Positions 1 to 11,830 of a DNA stretch of 64,000 nucleotides are shown in pieces. The stretch is from positions 15,562,331 to 15,626,330 of the forward strand of contig OX442415.1 in NCBI GenBank assembly GCA_949361645.1. The letters run 5' to 3'. How positions within the stretch are numbered: the stretch's first letter is position 1; each line of letters begins with the position of its first letter. This DNA is from Spongilla lacustris. Taxonomy: Eukaryota; Porifera; Demospongiae; Spongillida; Spongillidae. Made by a program: the position numbers and the translations under genes. Under the pieces are notes generated by a model. That model ran no database searches. It worked only from the letters and a program-made list of their open reading frames with translations, and was not told the DNA's origin.

Positions 1-570
1 GCGGACCATCGGAGGGGCCACTATTATATTTAACCAGGGGAAGGCATTTAGGAAGCCTAAGACAACTCCTACAAACTGAGACATTTGAGAGCGCTGTCAG
101 CTTCAGGCCTGATGCAAAATTTAAAGTACTGTAACTAGAGGGGGTGGAACTCAAGCCTTGAACAGAAGGGGGGGGGGGGGGGGGGGGGTTAGTTCCTGCT
201 TTCAATTCTATTTTAAAAAACCAACGCTCCAGTCATAGCTCTATGTCACTATGGCTTTTTGGTGCACAAAGTGCGTAACCGTGTGACACAGAGATTGGTT
301 TTCTATATGTGTGCATATATTGTTATGCACTTGGCGGTCAAAGAGTTAATATTAGGCAAACTACATGTACATCATGAGCGGTATGGAAGGTTTTTACTTT
401 AGGTTTGCACACTTGAACTGAAAATAGCTAATTTGAAGACCTATTGCTTAGTCACGGAAGGTAACCAATGCTGTGTAATGGATAACTCCACTAGCCCTCC
501 TCATTTAAGGATTAAAGCATCAATTACCTTGGCCCATTCCTACAAGGACCTTAATGATAGGCTGATAAAA
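1..570. other. Non-coding stretch with poly-G tract
   Basis: I see no supportable gene here. A run of 20 G lies at 169-188. A short open frame at the extreme left (about 2-67) is too short and too weak to name. If the ankyrin gene continues past the left edge, this stretch is intronic. Confidence 0.5.
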
Positions 571-1405
571 TATATGGGACAGTGTCCAGCAAAATCGGGC
601 TTGTGGGGTTATAATTTTATCACTATAAAAATTGCACGTTGTACTAAACAACACATCTTCGCGACGGTACTGCATTTTCATCTCAAATTTTGTACACTTG
701 TTCCCACACCATTTCTCTGTGTGAAAATCAATTTTTGTGATCTACACATTTTCCGTGCCGTGGATACAACAATCGTTAACCCGCGGGTTAGAATTCCTCA
801 TTTCTCCACGTACGAGTGTTGAAAAACGCGTCAAATTCGGGTTACACATAGAAGAGTCCTGTAGCTATAGATTTGTTTAGTTCGTTAATTTCTATATCAT
901 CCGTTACGGAGATACAGTTGAACGAACTACGGGCACGATTTCCCGCTTGATTCGCGCCAATGATTTTGGCAAATCGCGTCCCGTTCAGTGAATGGGAAGG
1001 CGGTGATTATATCATTGGCGCGAATCAAGCGGGAAAATGTGCCTGTAGTTTGCTCAACTGTATCTCCGTAACGGATGATTCAGAAACTACCGAACAGAAC
1101 AAATCAATAGATACAGGACTCCTCTATGCACACTCCAAATTTGGCACGTTTTCAACACTCGTACATGGAGAAATGTGGATTCCTAACCCGCGGGGTTAAC
1201 GATTGTTGTATCCCCGGCACGGAAAATGCGTAGATTACAAAAATCGATTTTCACACAGAGAAACGGTGTGGGAACAAGTGTACGAAATTTGAAATGAAAA
1301 CGTAGTACCATCGCGAAGATGTGTTGTTTAGTACAACGTGCAATTTTTATAGTGATAAAATTATAACCCCACAAGCCCGATTTTGCTGGACACTGTCCCA
1401 TATAT
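571..1405. mobile_element. Fold-back element, GGGACAGT family, intact copy A
   Basis: The two halves are inverted copies of each other over almost the full 835 bp, with the centre near 988. The outer ends read TATATGGGACAGTGTCC and its reverse complement. The same sequence translated in opposite directions gives two matching pseudo-peptides, which is an artefact of the palindrome and not a gene. The termini are flanked by TA-rich sequence, so a TA target duplication is plausible. No transposase frame is present, so this would be a non-autonomous fold-back or MITE. Related copies occur at 10026-11343, 11345-26448, 30279-31045 and 31045-33130. Confidence 0.85.
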
Positions 1406-1866
1406 CCACATGTAAGTACTTGCTCATGCAAGAGATATATATATATACATGTAGGTCAAATTTTGAATTTGTCATCAATAAAACGTTGGTATGCTATGAT
1501 TGTACTAAGGTACGCTACGTACATATTTGGTAACGCATAACCGCTGTGTTACGTTATTACTTCAAATGCAATTTTGGGCTTTATTTGTACATAAATGTAC
1601 GCAATGATGTTTTTAAAATTCTTATAAAGCGTTAAAACACTTTGCATTTAGCATTGATGTACAATTTACTACAATCATTATGTAACACAATATGATCATA
1701 ACGTAATAAGTTGTGTCAACTTTTTATTGATGCATACTGTATTTCTTGTATACACAAGTCCGCATATATTGAATTACAACTAAATGGAGAAGACAAACTT
1801 ACCTTCCATTCAAGAACTGATTTCATACAACATACAATAATATAATGCCTGAACACTACGACATAC
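1406..1866. other. Intronic sequence, nothing recognised
   Basis: This AT-rich stretch has no coding, RNA or repeat feature that I can support. It lies on the 3' side of the last ankyrin exon visible in the window. Confidence 0.5.
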
Positions 1867-1968
1867 CTCATAGGTTTGCAGGTTTGCCTGGGCACCTCCT
1901 TCCAGCAGTGCTCCTACACATTCCACACTACCACTTGATATTGCTTGAATCAATGGAGTCATTCCATT
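1867..1968 (-). CDS. Ankyrin-repeat gene, exon with one ANK repeat (last in window)
   Basis: This minus-strand exon is bounded by a CAG acceptor and a GTATGT donor. It encodes 34 residues that start NGMTPLIQA and end GGAQANLQTYE. The TPL turn, the central hydrophobic helix (VGALL) and the terminal GGAxANLQ loop are the ANK consensus. It is phase 0 at both ends, like the other exons of this gene. It is the most C-terminal exon seen, with no in-frame stop before the donor, so the gene most likely continues left of the window. Confidence 0.75.
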
Positions 1969-3952
1969 CTGAATGATCAAAAAAGCTATTATCCGACCAC
2001 AATAAACATTATTTTTACATCTACATGTACATGTACGTTTTAACACTTTTTGCATGTGACATTTCAACCTAGATTGCCTCTATGATGTTGTAGAGGAAAG
2101 ATGTGATAATTCTGTTCTAAAATCGAAGTACAATTGGTAGCTTTATCTACATGTATTATAGTATGCATGTGTTGAATATTTTTTGATGAACAAAGTAAAT
2201 ACTTGATTACAAGAAGCAGAATATTCTAGAAAAGCAATGCTAATACACAGTACATTGGCAAACGAACACAAATGGTAAAGCTCCAGTATCAAAGATGGTA
2301 GAATTAGGATCAGTCCTACACTCTGTTATCTGTTCTAATAATTCCAGTATCAAGTACAGTCCTACACAAGGCAACACTAATGTATAGTACATGTACTGCA
2401 TACATGTGTGCAATGATAAAAGCTCCTGCATCAAGTACAAGGGGCACTCAGGAGTGTTAAAGGAGCATATTGATGTCTCGTTCCCAGACCATACATACGT
2501 TACCTTTCATAACATGTAAAAACCCTAGTAAATTTTACACTGCAGTCAAACTTGGCTTTACCTTTAATCTATTTTCATTCTTAATTTAGGATGGAAACCC
2601 TGAATTAAGGATGACTTTACGCCGCTCGTATCGACATAAATTTGAACGGTTATGCTGATTTTTTCTTTTATATTTAGCTTCTGTAGGCTTTCATCTAAAC
2701 ATCGCTATCCATTTTAGTCATTCAAATTTTTATTTCTTTTAGAAAAAACAATGTTTAGGCTTTGTTTACTTTTTCGTTCGCAAATAATGCCGCAGTTGCC
2801 GTCAGAGTCAGGTATAAGGTTGAGGAACGAGCAGGAAGCTTACTTTCAAGATAGAAACTGTTACAAAGATCTGTAAGAGAGCCATATAAGCAAATTAAAC
2901 AATATGGAAAACAGGAGGTACGAGCATCGAATTAACTCAAGGCGGACTAAGCAAAGCGAGTCAGAGTGGGTGGTACGACAGTTAACCTCTGCAAAATAAA
3001 AATAAAAAAGTATTTCTGTCATTGAGAGCGATGCAGAAATGCCTGACATTGGTAGAAATGCTGTCACCAGTACTGTTGGGACATAAAAAGAAGGGCGGAT
3101 GCTCGGGACAGTAATAATAAATTACCCTTTTCTATTATTTTGTGTACAAGTTTGATAAAAATACAACTTCTACCAAGAGTCTGGAGGTGCTACCACCAAT
3201 AAGTAGTGAAAAGGAGTAAAACTGATATGTTCAATGCTCTTTGTAAGCATTACAAACTATAAATTGCTAATCGTTTAATTTATGTACGCGGGAGCAATGA
3301 ACGTGCTTATGCATCCTTGAAGTTTGGGCAGCTTTCTAGATGATAAAAATTATTTCATGCTATAGAATGTGTGCACATTTTTGAAACAAACAGCTTTTAT
3401 GTTTTAATGATTTTGATTTTCACTGCAATGTTGTTATAAACGGCAGAACTCACCATCCTGAATTCAGGATTTTAAGCAGATTAAAGGTTAAGAATGCTAT
3501 TTACAAATCACCACCTAATAGTGCTGTTCGATTGTTCAGGTTTGCTTGCATGCGTTGATATTTATGATAATTAGTCATTGAGTGATATCAAGAGGTGGAG
3601 ATATAGCAATGTACAGATTGAGCAATAAATGCAATATCACTCAGCACACAAAGTTACGCTTAGGTTGAGTAAGACAAACAAAGATTGTTTCAATCACGTC
3701 GTCCTAAGCATATATAGACTAGCCATAGAAACATACCAGGCACAAAATAACTAACATGCTGTGGGTGACATACTATATAGCTATTCATGAGGATGTAAAA
3801 AATACAATCACCTAAAAAGCTTATAAAAAAAACTGCACCAAACAATTGTCATTCCATTTTGGTGTAAACCACATCTCATTTTAAGTCTCGCCTCTCCCTA
3901 ACCATAACAAACAATTCCTATGCACATGCATTTAAACCAATCAGGAATGTAC
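1969..3952. other. Intron of the ankyrin gene, nothing recognised
   Basis: Both strands were read for exons, transposase motifs and tandem repeats, and none could be supported. Short open frames here lack any family signal. Confidence 0.5.
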
Positions 3953-4051
3953 CTTATCCTGCAGGTTGGCCTGTGCACCTCCTTGTAACAATGCTCTCAC
4001 ATACTCAGTGCTGCCACTTAATACTGCTTGTATCAATGGAGTCATTCCATG
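3953..4051 (-). CDS. Ankyrin-repeat gene, one-repeat exon
   Basis: This 99-base phase-0 exon encodes 33 residues, HGMTPLIQA to GGAQANLQDK. It has a CAG acceptor after a TTCTTT tract and a GTACAT donor. Its intronic flank on the donor side (a 'TTTAAACCAATCAGGAATGT'-like stretch) is shared with the region near 29390. This exon therefore belongs to the recently duplicated set at 27606, 29702 and 33434. It is separated from the previous exon (27606) by a 23.6-kb intron that contains the giant palindrome and the pogo remnant. Confidence 0.8.
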
Positions 4052-4864
4052 CTGAAAGAACATTTAGACACAATAAAATATACAAAGCTACAATTACCTT
4101 ATCACTATAATAATCTATACACATGGTTTCCAGATCCAAATGCATATGTACATGTATGTAGGACATTTTTGTATGTGACATTTCAACCAGATATTGTCAG
4201 ACGATCTCCATGTACATGTATATACAATTATAAAGGTCTTGCATTTTTCAAAGTGAGCCAAAATAATGAATTGAGATACATGTATGATGTGGTAATTGAA
4301 GTGAATTTGGTAATTGTCATGGCATGTTATGTAATGTGTGAACAAGGATTAAAGCAAGTATTTTATATATGATTTGTGCGCGAAAATAGACTGAACATAC
4401 GTATAAGTGCCATACTCACGTATATCTTAACAGTATTAATGATTGAGCATGGTTAGAACTCCTGCTGTTTTCTTTCTTTGGTAAAGCTGAACACTACAAA
4501 CTCACAACATATAATCATATAATCCAAACCTGAGTCATCTTTGTGAAGTTTCAAGACACTAAAAAATCACTTGATACAGCCATGCATACCAACTGTCCTT
4601 TTATGTACCTAAGTATACTAACTTTCTGGCGTTATATAAACATATTTTTGTGAGCTCAAACCTTGTTGAAACCTGTTTGCATACCTGCCTATTAGTTATA
4701 TGTAAGGTTTGGCTAAATACAAATAATTTCATGCGAAGTTGTCATACGTTTTTTCGCCCTATGTTGCCATGACGAATAAATCCGTCATTGGTGGTTATAC
4801 ATGTCTAAATATTCATGACTGGTACATCAGGCTTATCAGTGGTTAAACCCTTAAGTCTTGAGAT
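4052..4864. other. Intronic sequence, nothing recognised
   Basis: No coding or repeat structure that I can name. The open frames opposite each other at about 4115-4345 have no family features. Confidence 0.45.
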
Positions 4865-5270
4865 TTGGTGTTGTTACTACTTACAAGTTACTAGCCCAAT
4901 GGCAAGGTCCATATCAAATAGTGACCATAATGGAAAGGTTTAGTCTATTTGCTAGATAGGAGGAAGGGCCAACGCATGTTCCACGTTAACATCTTGAAAG
5001 ACTACCAGGTGCGCGCTGCAGTGGAGGACAATTGTTATGCCGAAGAACTGAAGGAGGACATACCCGTGTGGAAAAGTGAGAAAAAAGTTACCTTTGGAGA
5101 AGAATTGACCAGCACACAAATGAAAGAGCTACATGCGCTACTGCATGATATCAGCAGCGTCTTCAGTGATAAGCCACGGCGTACAGATTTAGCGGAGTAT
5201 CATATAGTCACAGATCAGCCACTTCCGCCGAGCAGACCCCCCCCCCCCCCCCCCCCCCCCCATACAGATT
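4865..5270 (+). pseudogene. Ty3/gypsy-like pol fragment: integrase C-terminus followed by RT N-terminus
   Basis: Two plus-strand reading frames join across a frameshift near 4945. The first (about 4885-4944) carries the WQGPYQIV segment typical of the GPY/F module at the integrase C-terminus. The second (4949-5230) continues with the FHVNILKDY motif that normally ends that module. It then goes directly into an LLHDISSVFSDKPRRTDLAE segment, the usual start of a gypsy reverse transcriptase region. The frame ends in a poly-C tract at 5238-5261. Most Ty3/gypsy elements have integrase after RT; integrase before RT is the order known from the Gmr1-like branch. No protease, RNase H or LTR is visible, so this is a short dead remnant. 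Confidence 0.75.
5238..5261. repeat. Poly-C tract
   Basis: A long run of C marks the break of the retroelement fragment. A second C run lies at about 5551-5568. Confidence 0.9.
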
Positions 5271-5501
5271 ACCTCATGCAATGTCATTGTGAACTTATAT
5301 AAACTCAAGAGCAGCACAACTAGTTTGAATTGGGCTTTGTGAAGACTGTTTGCAATGGTGCTAGGCCAAGGAGACCAAAAGTGCAGACCAGCCCCCAAGA
5401 AGCGTGCCGTTGATTATTGCGTGGTCATCTGGCTTGATCGTTGCACACTGCATTTGCTTATACATTTCTACAAACCTATCTGAAAACGATACGCTAGGCC
5501 C

Positions 5502-5997
5502 ACAGTAAGTAGCAATCGATCGGCATTACCGTATACTACCTCCTAGAAACCCCCCCCCCCCCCCCCCTAATGTGAGAGATTGAAAAAAATTGGTGCTTTT
5601 TAAAATCACCGCATCTCAGTAACCATTTATGCTAGCGCTTACCTTTTTCAAACTTTTGTAGGACTACCATTTCTTTCCACGAAAAAGTCCCTGTTTGCAT
5701 CGCACTCACATGAATTACTTCTGACAAGGTCAGATAACTTAACTGGTTCGGGACAGCCATATCTTTCGAACTGCTCGAGACCCCTCCGGTCCGCCATTTT
5801 GCAGTTGGTTCGTAATGACAAGGCCCGAGTCCGAACCATGTCTAGTTCTCATATTTAGAGGAATAGATTCGGTACCTTTCGCATGATTTTGGTGGAATGT
5901 TACAGTCCATGTCTGACCTTATAAATGTGAACAATGCTGTAACTAGTCGTGTGACCGTAGTTACATGGTGATAAGTTAATAACATGGCGAGCCACGA
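5502..5997. repeat. Left arm of a 3.5-kb inverted repeat around the pogo remnant
   Basis: This stretch matches 8530-8995 in inverted orientation. The shared blocks include the CGCCATTTTGCAG region, the GACCTTATAAATGTG segment and the TAGGAGGTAGTATACGG end. The left arm carries an extra block of about 110 bases (about 5557-5665, with a C tract). The right arm carries its own insertion at about 8749-8856. Arms of more than 400 bp are far longer than normal pogo inverted repeats. The arms may therefore belong to a separate fold-back that the pogo copy entered, or to an inverted duplication of a host 5' region. Confidence 0.75.
5648..5797 (-). CDS. Short first-exon-like ORF, MADRRGLEQF start, unknown
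   Basis: This reading frame of 49 codons opens at an ATGGCGGAC context typical of animal start sites. It encodes MADRRGLEQFERYGCPEPVK followed by a segment rich in charged residues and cysteine (SNSCECD). I do not recognise it. A possible splice donor (AAG followed by GTAAGC) lies just downstream near 5643, so it could be the start of a spliced transcript. The same peptide is encoded divergently in the right arm at about 8857-8965. There it is broken by an insertion and a stop soon after the matching ATG (8726). Two head-to-head copies of a gene start are consistent with an inverted duplication. Confidence 0.35.
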   Translation of the reverse strand: MADRRGLEQFERYGCPEPVKLSDLVRSNSCECDANRDFFVERNGSPTKV

Positions 5998-6983
5998 AAA
6001 ACAATAGCACTAAATCTAATTTAAATCAGCACACGATTGATGTACCCGTTCAGTAAGCTGGATGTTATGATAAGTGGCGATATAGTGTGTGTGTAAAGTG
6101 TGATACGAGGGCATCACATTTACAAGAGTATTTGGAACCCAATAATTGGAGAAGATCTGGAAGTATGCAGGGAGCCAGACAATGTGCACGATCGCCGCGC
6201 TGTTTGCATAAAAGAGTGGTGCGATTGTTGGACATGTACTGCATGAATTATCAAGAGTGTTAGTGAAATTCATTTGTTACGGTGGCAATGTCAGCTGCAG
6301 AGTGAGTGGGAAACGAAAACTAGGACATGGATTAGAAGTTCATTGCACCTACGTATTAGCCGGAACAAAGAAACTTGTAGCTAAAGTACAGAAGAAGTTA
6401 ACAATTAAGCACATCACATTTATGTGTAAGTAACTGGCTATGTAGTTGTGAAATGTTTTCAAAATGATGAAAGTTATAATTCGCATACTTAATCGTCTAC
6501 TTATCTGTATAATGCAACATGTAGATATATCATAGCTTCTCTACAGCATTGACCTCACATTTGTTAAGTTATGTGATTTACGTCACATGAATGTTGGTAT
6601 ACGACAAGTGATAAATATGTACCACGTGAGCGTATGACTTCTTCCTCCCTTGTTTGTGCATGTCCGATTATTATTTATGTCTCGTATCTATGCGGTGTAT
6701 ATTAACTCCCTCCTCGTACATGTACCTTTACCCCATGTACCCTTACCCCATGCATATTGACAACTCTTGGTGCAGCGTTGCCTGTGCACGACTGCGCACC
6801 ATATGTATATGCATACGAGAAATGATATTAAAGTGCCTTGTCCCCTATATGCATGTGTACGTTGTCTCGTGTAGTATCGCTGCGAGCGTCAGTGACATCC
6901 TTTACAGTGTCATATCATTTAATGGAGCAGTACAGCACTAGCTATTACAGGCAAAAAGTTTATACATGTGGTCACGTAACTTA
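5998..6983. other. Interior of inverted repeat, no gene seen
   Basis: The sequence lies between the left arm and the 3' end of the pogo-like transposase. It probably contains that element's terminal region. I could not identify a terminal repeat with confidence. Confidence 0.4.
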
Positions 6984-8215
6984 TCAATCAGAGTCGAAGG
7001 GGTCAGATGAATCAAACTCTTCAAAATCGTCTCCAGATACCATTTCTGCATCGTCTTCATCACTGGCATCTACGTTGTCATTTTCACCAGAACTCTCATC
7101 TGAAGGGTCATCTTCCAAAGCTTGCGCTACGCGTGGGACATGGCTGAACATTGTAGAATTGTCCCTACCATCCACAGCTGCAGTGATGCCACAGAGTAGG
7201 AATGACTCCTGTATGGTGTCGGATTTGATGCTGTCCCATGCTGCAGAGACCCAGTTAATTACATCCTGCCTTGATGGTTGCTTAGGATTACCGTGAACTG
7301 TGCGTTGCATGTGACCAGCAAACCATTGAACCCACAGATCACGCATGCGTTGTTCGAATGGGCGGTTCACCGACACATCCATTGGTTGTACCAGTGGTGT
7401 GCAACCAGCAGGAATGAAAATCCGTTCACTATTGCAGGTCTCCTCCACAATCTTTTTGCTTTCTTGTGTAATATGCGATTTATAATTATTGACAAGCAAG
7501 AGACGCCGTACAGCCGTATTGCCACCCGTAAAAATGTTTTCCAACCACCAGTGATACAGAGTTGATGTCATCCACCCATTTGTACTTGCAGTCACTTGTA
7601 CATTTGGTGGAAAAGTCAAATCTTTGCTGACACGGGGGCCCAACTTTCCACCTTTTTCCTTAAAAATTATGAGAGCTGCAAGTTTCTCCCCCGCTCCATT
7701 AGCGCAAAGAGCGACTGTAAAGCCTTTCTTGGTGGCTTTTGTAGAAGTAACTCTTAAAAATTTCCTTCCTTTAGAATGGTTTTGTTCAGTTCGGGACCAT
7801 GTCAAACCGACACATGGTTTGGTCCATGTTGAAGATTTGTGCTGGTGCTAGGCTGTGGTTGATTTGTTGCTGCATAATTTCAGATAGGAAACAATGCAGC
7901 ACGCACAGCCTGATAATCAGCAGGGACCTTTTGTGAATCATTTGTAGCACAACGCAAGCTTACTTTGTTCCTCCGTTTCCAACGATTCAGCCACATATCT
8001 GAAGCTTGAAATGTATCAGACAGCCTTGGTGCGATTTCAATAGCTTTAGCTATGAGTTGCTTGTTGCTGACAGGTCGGCCTGCAGCTCGCTCATCGCAAA
8101 GGTATTGATAAACATCATCATCAAGTGCAGGAAACATTGGCCTGGGTGCACAAAAACTTACACGCCTTTTCTTGGAGTTGTGTTTAATCTTTTTCAATGC
8201 TTCCTCCTTAGCCAA
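6984..8215 (-). pseudogene. Pogo/Tigger-type (Tc1-mariner superfamily) DDE transposase, inactivated
   Basis: The N-terminal 111 residues (8215-7880) contain a CENP-B-like helix-turn-helix of the kind that binds transposon ends (PVSNKQLIAKA, then WLNRWKRRNKVSLR). A second frame carries FNMDQT with the first catalytic Asp at 7822-7824. A third frame (7805-6984) carries the rest of the DDE domain: KGRKFLRVTSTKATKKGFTVAL, the RLLLVNNYKSH motif, and QPMDVSVNRPFE with the third Asp at 7377-7379. Family members have an Asp in LLVDN; here the codon at 7488-7490 is Asn, so the triad reads D-N-D. There are frameshifts near 7880 and near 7800. A long acidic C-terminal tail (about residues 230-273 of the third frame) is usual for the family. 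The copy should be catalytically dead. Confidence 0.88.
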
Positions 8216-8529
8216 CCATCTCCTTAGTAATGATCATTCAATTTGAAAATGATTGGCAGTTGACCATTATTTCCATTCCAATGATACCATTCCATGACAG
8301 TTAGCTTGTACTTGACGGTGAAGGATTTCCAATGCAAAGAACTCATAATTTGAAAGTCAACGCGATAAATCACTCGAAACATAATGTATAGCCTTATTCG
8401 GCTTATTTATATACTTACATTTGATTGACGCCACGCATCCTCTGTTTCCCGTTATTGATCCGTGAATCATTGCATTGAGCTATATTTCACGGATGCAGCG
8501 CTAGTGGGTGGGTGAAGTGAAGAGTAAAT

Positions 8530-8995
8530 GTTAGCTGGCTCGCCACGTAACCAAGGTCAGACGACTAGTCACATGCAGGCTGCATTGTTCACATTTATAA
8601 GGTCAGACATGGACCGTAACATTGCTGCACCAAAATCATGCGAAAAGGTACTGAATCTATTCCTCTAAATATGAGAACTAGACATGGTTCGGACTCGGGC
8701 CTTGTCATTACGAACCAACTGCAAAATGGCGGACTGGAGGGGTCTCACAATGTAGACGATGTTTTCCACGCCAAGTAAGGTAAACGCTGCAAATAATACG
8801 TTACCTGTGTTGAAGGATGTTTTTAATGTACACCGAATTTTCGTGGTTGGAGACGAGCGGTTTGAAAGATATGGCTGTCCCGAACCAGTTAAGTTATCTG
8901 ACCTTGTCAGAAGTAATTCATGTGAGTGCAATGCCACACAAGAACTTTTTCGTGGAAAGAAAGGTTCTAGGAGGTGGTATACGGTAGATACCTTT
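8530..8995. repeat. Right arm of the inverted repeat around the pogo remnant
   Basis: Mirror of 5502-5997, including the ATGGCGGAC start at 8726 and the ERYGCPEPVK-coding segment at about 8863-8892. About 108 bases at 8749-8856 interrupt the match. The first frame is closed by TAG a few codons after the ATG, so this copy of the small ORF is broken. Confidence 0.75.
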
Positions 8996-10025
8996 ACTCA
9001 TCATTATTGCAAAGACATAAGCAGATCCAGCTCTTGGTGCAGGTGAGATGGCTATTCCAAACATGGGGGCTGTAGCTGAGTTAGAGACATCACTTCCCTG
9101 TGTATGGGAGTATGTTCAAATGACTACCACTGCTGTCTGAATCCTATACCTCCTATACTGATGATTTCCGTTGGTGTTGCAAGTCCTGCATGAATTAGTA
9201 AATGACCCTCTACAGCTGATGCACGCCTCTCCTTTTCGCTTCCTTCAACTTTCTACTTTGCATCTACCACGCTATCAATGCTATCAAATCCTTCCTTATC
9301 CTGTCATCCTTGAAAGAGAAGTTCACATCAATGGATCATCAACAGGCTTTCCTACAATAAAAACAAATGATTGCCTCACTCAATTGTGACTTTCAATCGA
9401 ATTGAAACGATAATTCTAACTAACCTGGACACAAAACGATTCTCAGGTACTTTGAAAGCTGTCAATCCTTTCTATGGATCGCTTGAATCCATCATCATTT
9501 TCTGTCTTCTATTTGCAATGGAAAACGATATGAACATAGGCCCAAATGCTCACTACCACGATTTCTACAACCAAACTCCATAAAAAGTTGCCCCAATTAT
9601 TCATCGTTTTAAGTCGTGTGCTTTTAGGGAGTACTCTATAGAGCAAATACGAGTCAGATGCCCTTTCAAGAGCAATAAGTGATGGGGTACCAGTGATGGG
9701 GTGCCAGTGATGGGGTACCAGTCATTACAGTCCGATGATAGGTGTCCGCCACACAGATAGTGTCACTACCTTCACTCGAAAGAATTTCACGTTTTGTGCC
9801 AGGAAAGGGAAATAATGCACATGACTGGAGTACCCTTCATCCAGTATACAAAATTGATTATTAGTTTCCTGTCTTGCCCACATACATTTTGGAGCCAAGT
9901 GGAGAGAGGTATGATGTTTTCTGCACTGTTTTCGAAAATTGTCGCCAGAGCTCATCCTCGTCTTGTTGTCGATGAAGAACTGTCACAATCATTCCCAGGT
10001 AAGGTTCATACTGGTCTTACAAAGG
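8996..10025. other. Non-coding stretch with a short tandem repeat
   Basis: No gene could be supported. A short tandem repeat of a GTACCAGTGATGGG-type unit occupies about 9680-9722, three copies. The other open frames here have no recognisable content. Confidence 0.45.
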
Positions 10026-10400
10026 AGTCGTTAAGTCATATTCGATTTGTAAGTAGAGCGGTCCTTTACCTATCGATCAGTTCTGTTTGTTAATTTTTGC
10101 GCTTGATTTGCACCAGAAATTTGGGCAAATTGAGTCCTATTTAATGTATTGGGAGGCGGTGATTATATCATTGGCACGAATCAAGCAGGAAAATGTGCAT
10201 GTTCTTTGGCCAACTTTATCTCTGTAATGAATTAATGAACAGAACAAATCAATAGACCTCCCTACTTACAAACTGAATCTGAAGCGATCTGATTACTCCT
10301 GCATGCCTAACATTACGATGGGTTTGAACCCGGTGGGGTATCTGATGTTGCAATACTGTATAGAAGGTTCTAAAATTTCCTTGTGTTTGCAAAAATCATA
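10026..10400. mobile_element. Degenerate central part of a GGGACAGT-family fold-back
   Basis: The block repeats the internal sequences of the family in order: TTTGTAAGTAGAG, the GGAGGCGGTGATTATATCATTGG centre, and the GTTTGAACCCGGTGGGGTAT segment. The termini are missing or too diverged to place. It lies directly left of copy B. Confidence 0.7.
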
Positions 10401-10514
10401 ATGTTTCAAGCTATCAACTTCCTATCTTCCACACCCATGCTACATGCACACTAATGCACTGCAGCCTTGCGCTAGCTCTTTGCCAGCATTGAAATTATCC
10501 CAGAAATAAAATTT

Positions 10515-11343
10515 ATTATATATGGGACAGTTTCCAATAAAACTTTCTAAGTTTTATAACATCATAAAATAATCGTGTTATAACATTTGAATTGCTGTAT
10601 CTTCCGAACGGTAAAGGCTATCGACTTCCTTTTTTCAACACTTCATACTACACCATTGGTCTAAGGTAAAATACATTTTTGTGTCTTGCACTTGCTCAGT
10701 ACCATCATTGCAACGTTCGATACCCCACCAGGTTCAAACCCAACATAACTTTCTGTAGAAGTAACCAAATCGCTTCAAATTCGGTTTGTAGGTAGAGAGG
10801 TCCTATACCTATCAAATCGTTCTGTTCGTTAATTTTTATACCATCCGTTACAGAGATACAGTTGAACAAACGACGTGCACTTTTTCCCACTCGATATGCG
10901 GCAATGATATAATCCCCGCCTCCCATACTTTGAGCGGGACGAGATTTGCCCAAATTATCGGCGCGAATCGAGCGGGAAAATGTGCACGTAGTTTGTTCAA
11001 CTATATCTCCGTAACGGATGGTATAAAAATTAACGAACAGAACGATTTGATAGGTATAGGACCTCTCTACCTACAAACCGAATTTGAAGCGATTTGATTA
11101 CTCCTACAGAAAGTTATGTTGGGTTTGAACCTGATGGGGTATCGAACGTTGCCATTCTGGCACGGAGCAAGTGCAAGACACCAAAATGTATTTTACCGCA
11201 GAGCAATGGTGTAGTATGTAGTCATGAAAATAGGAAGTCGATAGCCTATACCGTTCGGACGATATAGCGATTCAACCGTTCTAACACGATTATTTTATAA
11301 AGTTATAAAACATAGGAAATTTTCTCAGAAACTGTCCCATATA
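10515..11343. mobile_element. Fold-back element, GGGACAGT family, copy B
   Basis: A self-complementary element of about 830 bp, with TATATATGGGACAGTTTCC at the left and the inverted form at 11331-11343. Internal landmarks (CTACAAACCGAATTTGAAGCG, GGGTTTGAACC) are the same as in copies A, C and D. Its right end is directly joined to the left end of the giant copy C through a shared TA-rich linker. Confidence 0.85.
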
Positions 11344-11344
11344 T

Positions 11345-11830
11345 ATATATAATTGGGACAGTTCACGACAAAATGAGCCTTCGTATATATATATAAAATG
11401 TTATAAAATTCCCTTATGTTTGAATCGCTATAACTTCTGAACGGTAAAAGCTATCGACTTCCTATTTTCAACACTTCATACTACACCGATTCTCTATTTT
11501 AAAATCCATTTTGGAGTCTTTCACTTGCTCCGTGCCAGTATTACAATGTTCGATACCCCACCGGGTTCACACCCGCCATAACTTTAGGTAGGAGTAATGA
11601 AATCGCTTCAAATTCGGTTTGTAGGTAGAGAGGTCCTATACCTATCGATTTGTTCTGTTCGTTAATTTTTATGTCATCCATTACGGAGATACAGCGGCGC
11701 AAAGTTGGTACACGTTTCCCGCTCGAATCGCGCCGTTGGACGTGCGAGGCCCGCTTCCATTCATCAAAACATGAATATGCAACTACTTCCTGTGGGCCGA
11801 GACTTTGATAACTTATAGCCACACCCATAC
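11345..11830. repeat. Outer left terminus of the giant fold-back
   Basis: This is half of a GGGACAGT element (compare 10515-10950). It includes the family landmarks and is mirrored at about 25970-26448. Only isolated differences are visible, for example one base in the CATCCATTACGG motif and a single-base length change near 11770. Confidence 0.85.

Noticed and set aside
1..66. Short frame reminiscent of a tyrosine-recombinase segment (FNQGKAFRKPKTTP)
   Set aside because: It is only about 20 codons, cut by the window edge and ended by a stop. No catalytic residues are visible.
433..1431. Two matching ORFs on opposite strands
   Set aside because: They arise because the fold-back element is self-complementary. 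The peptides have no domain.
6838..7851. Plus-strand ORFs opposite the pogo transposase
   Set aside because: They are shadows of the minus-strand coding sequence.
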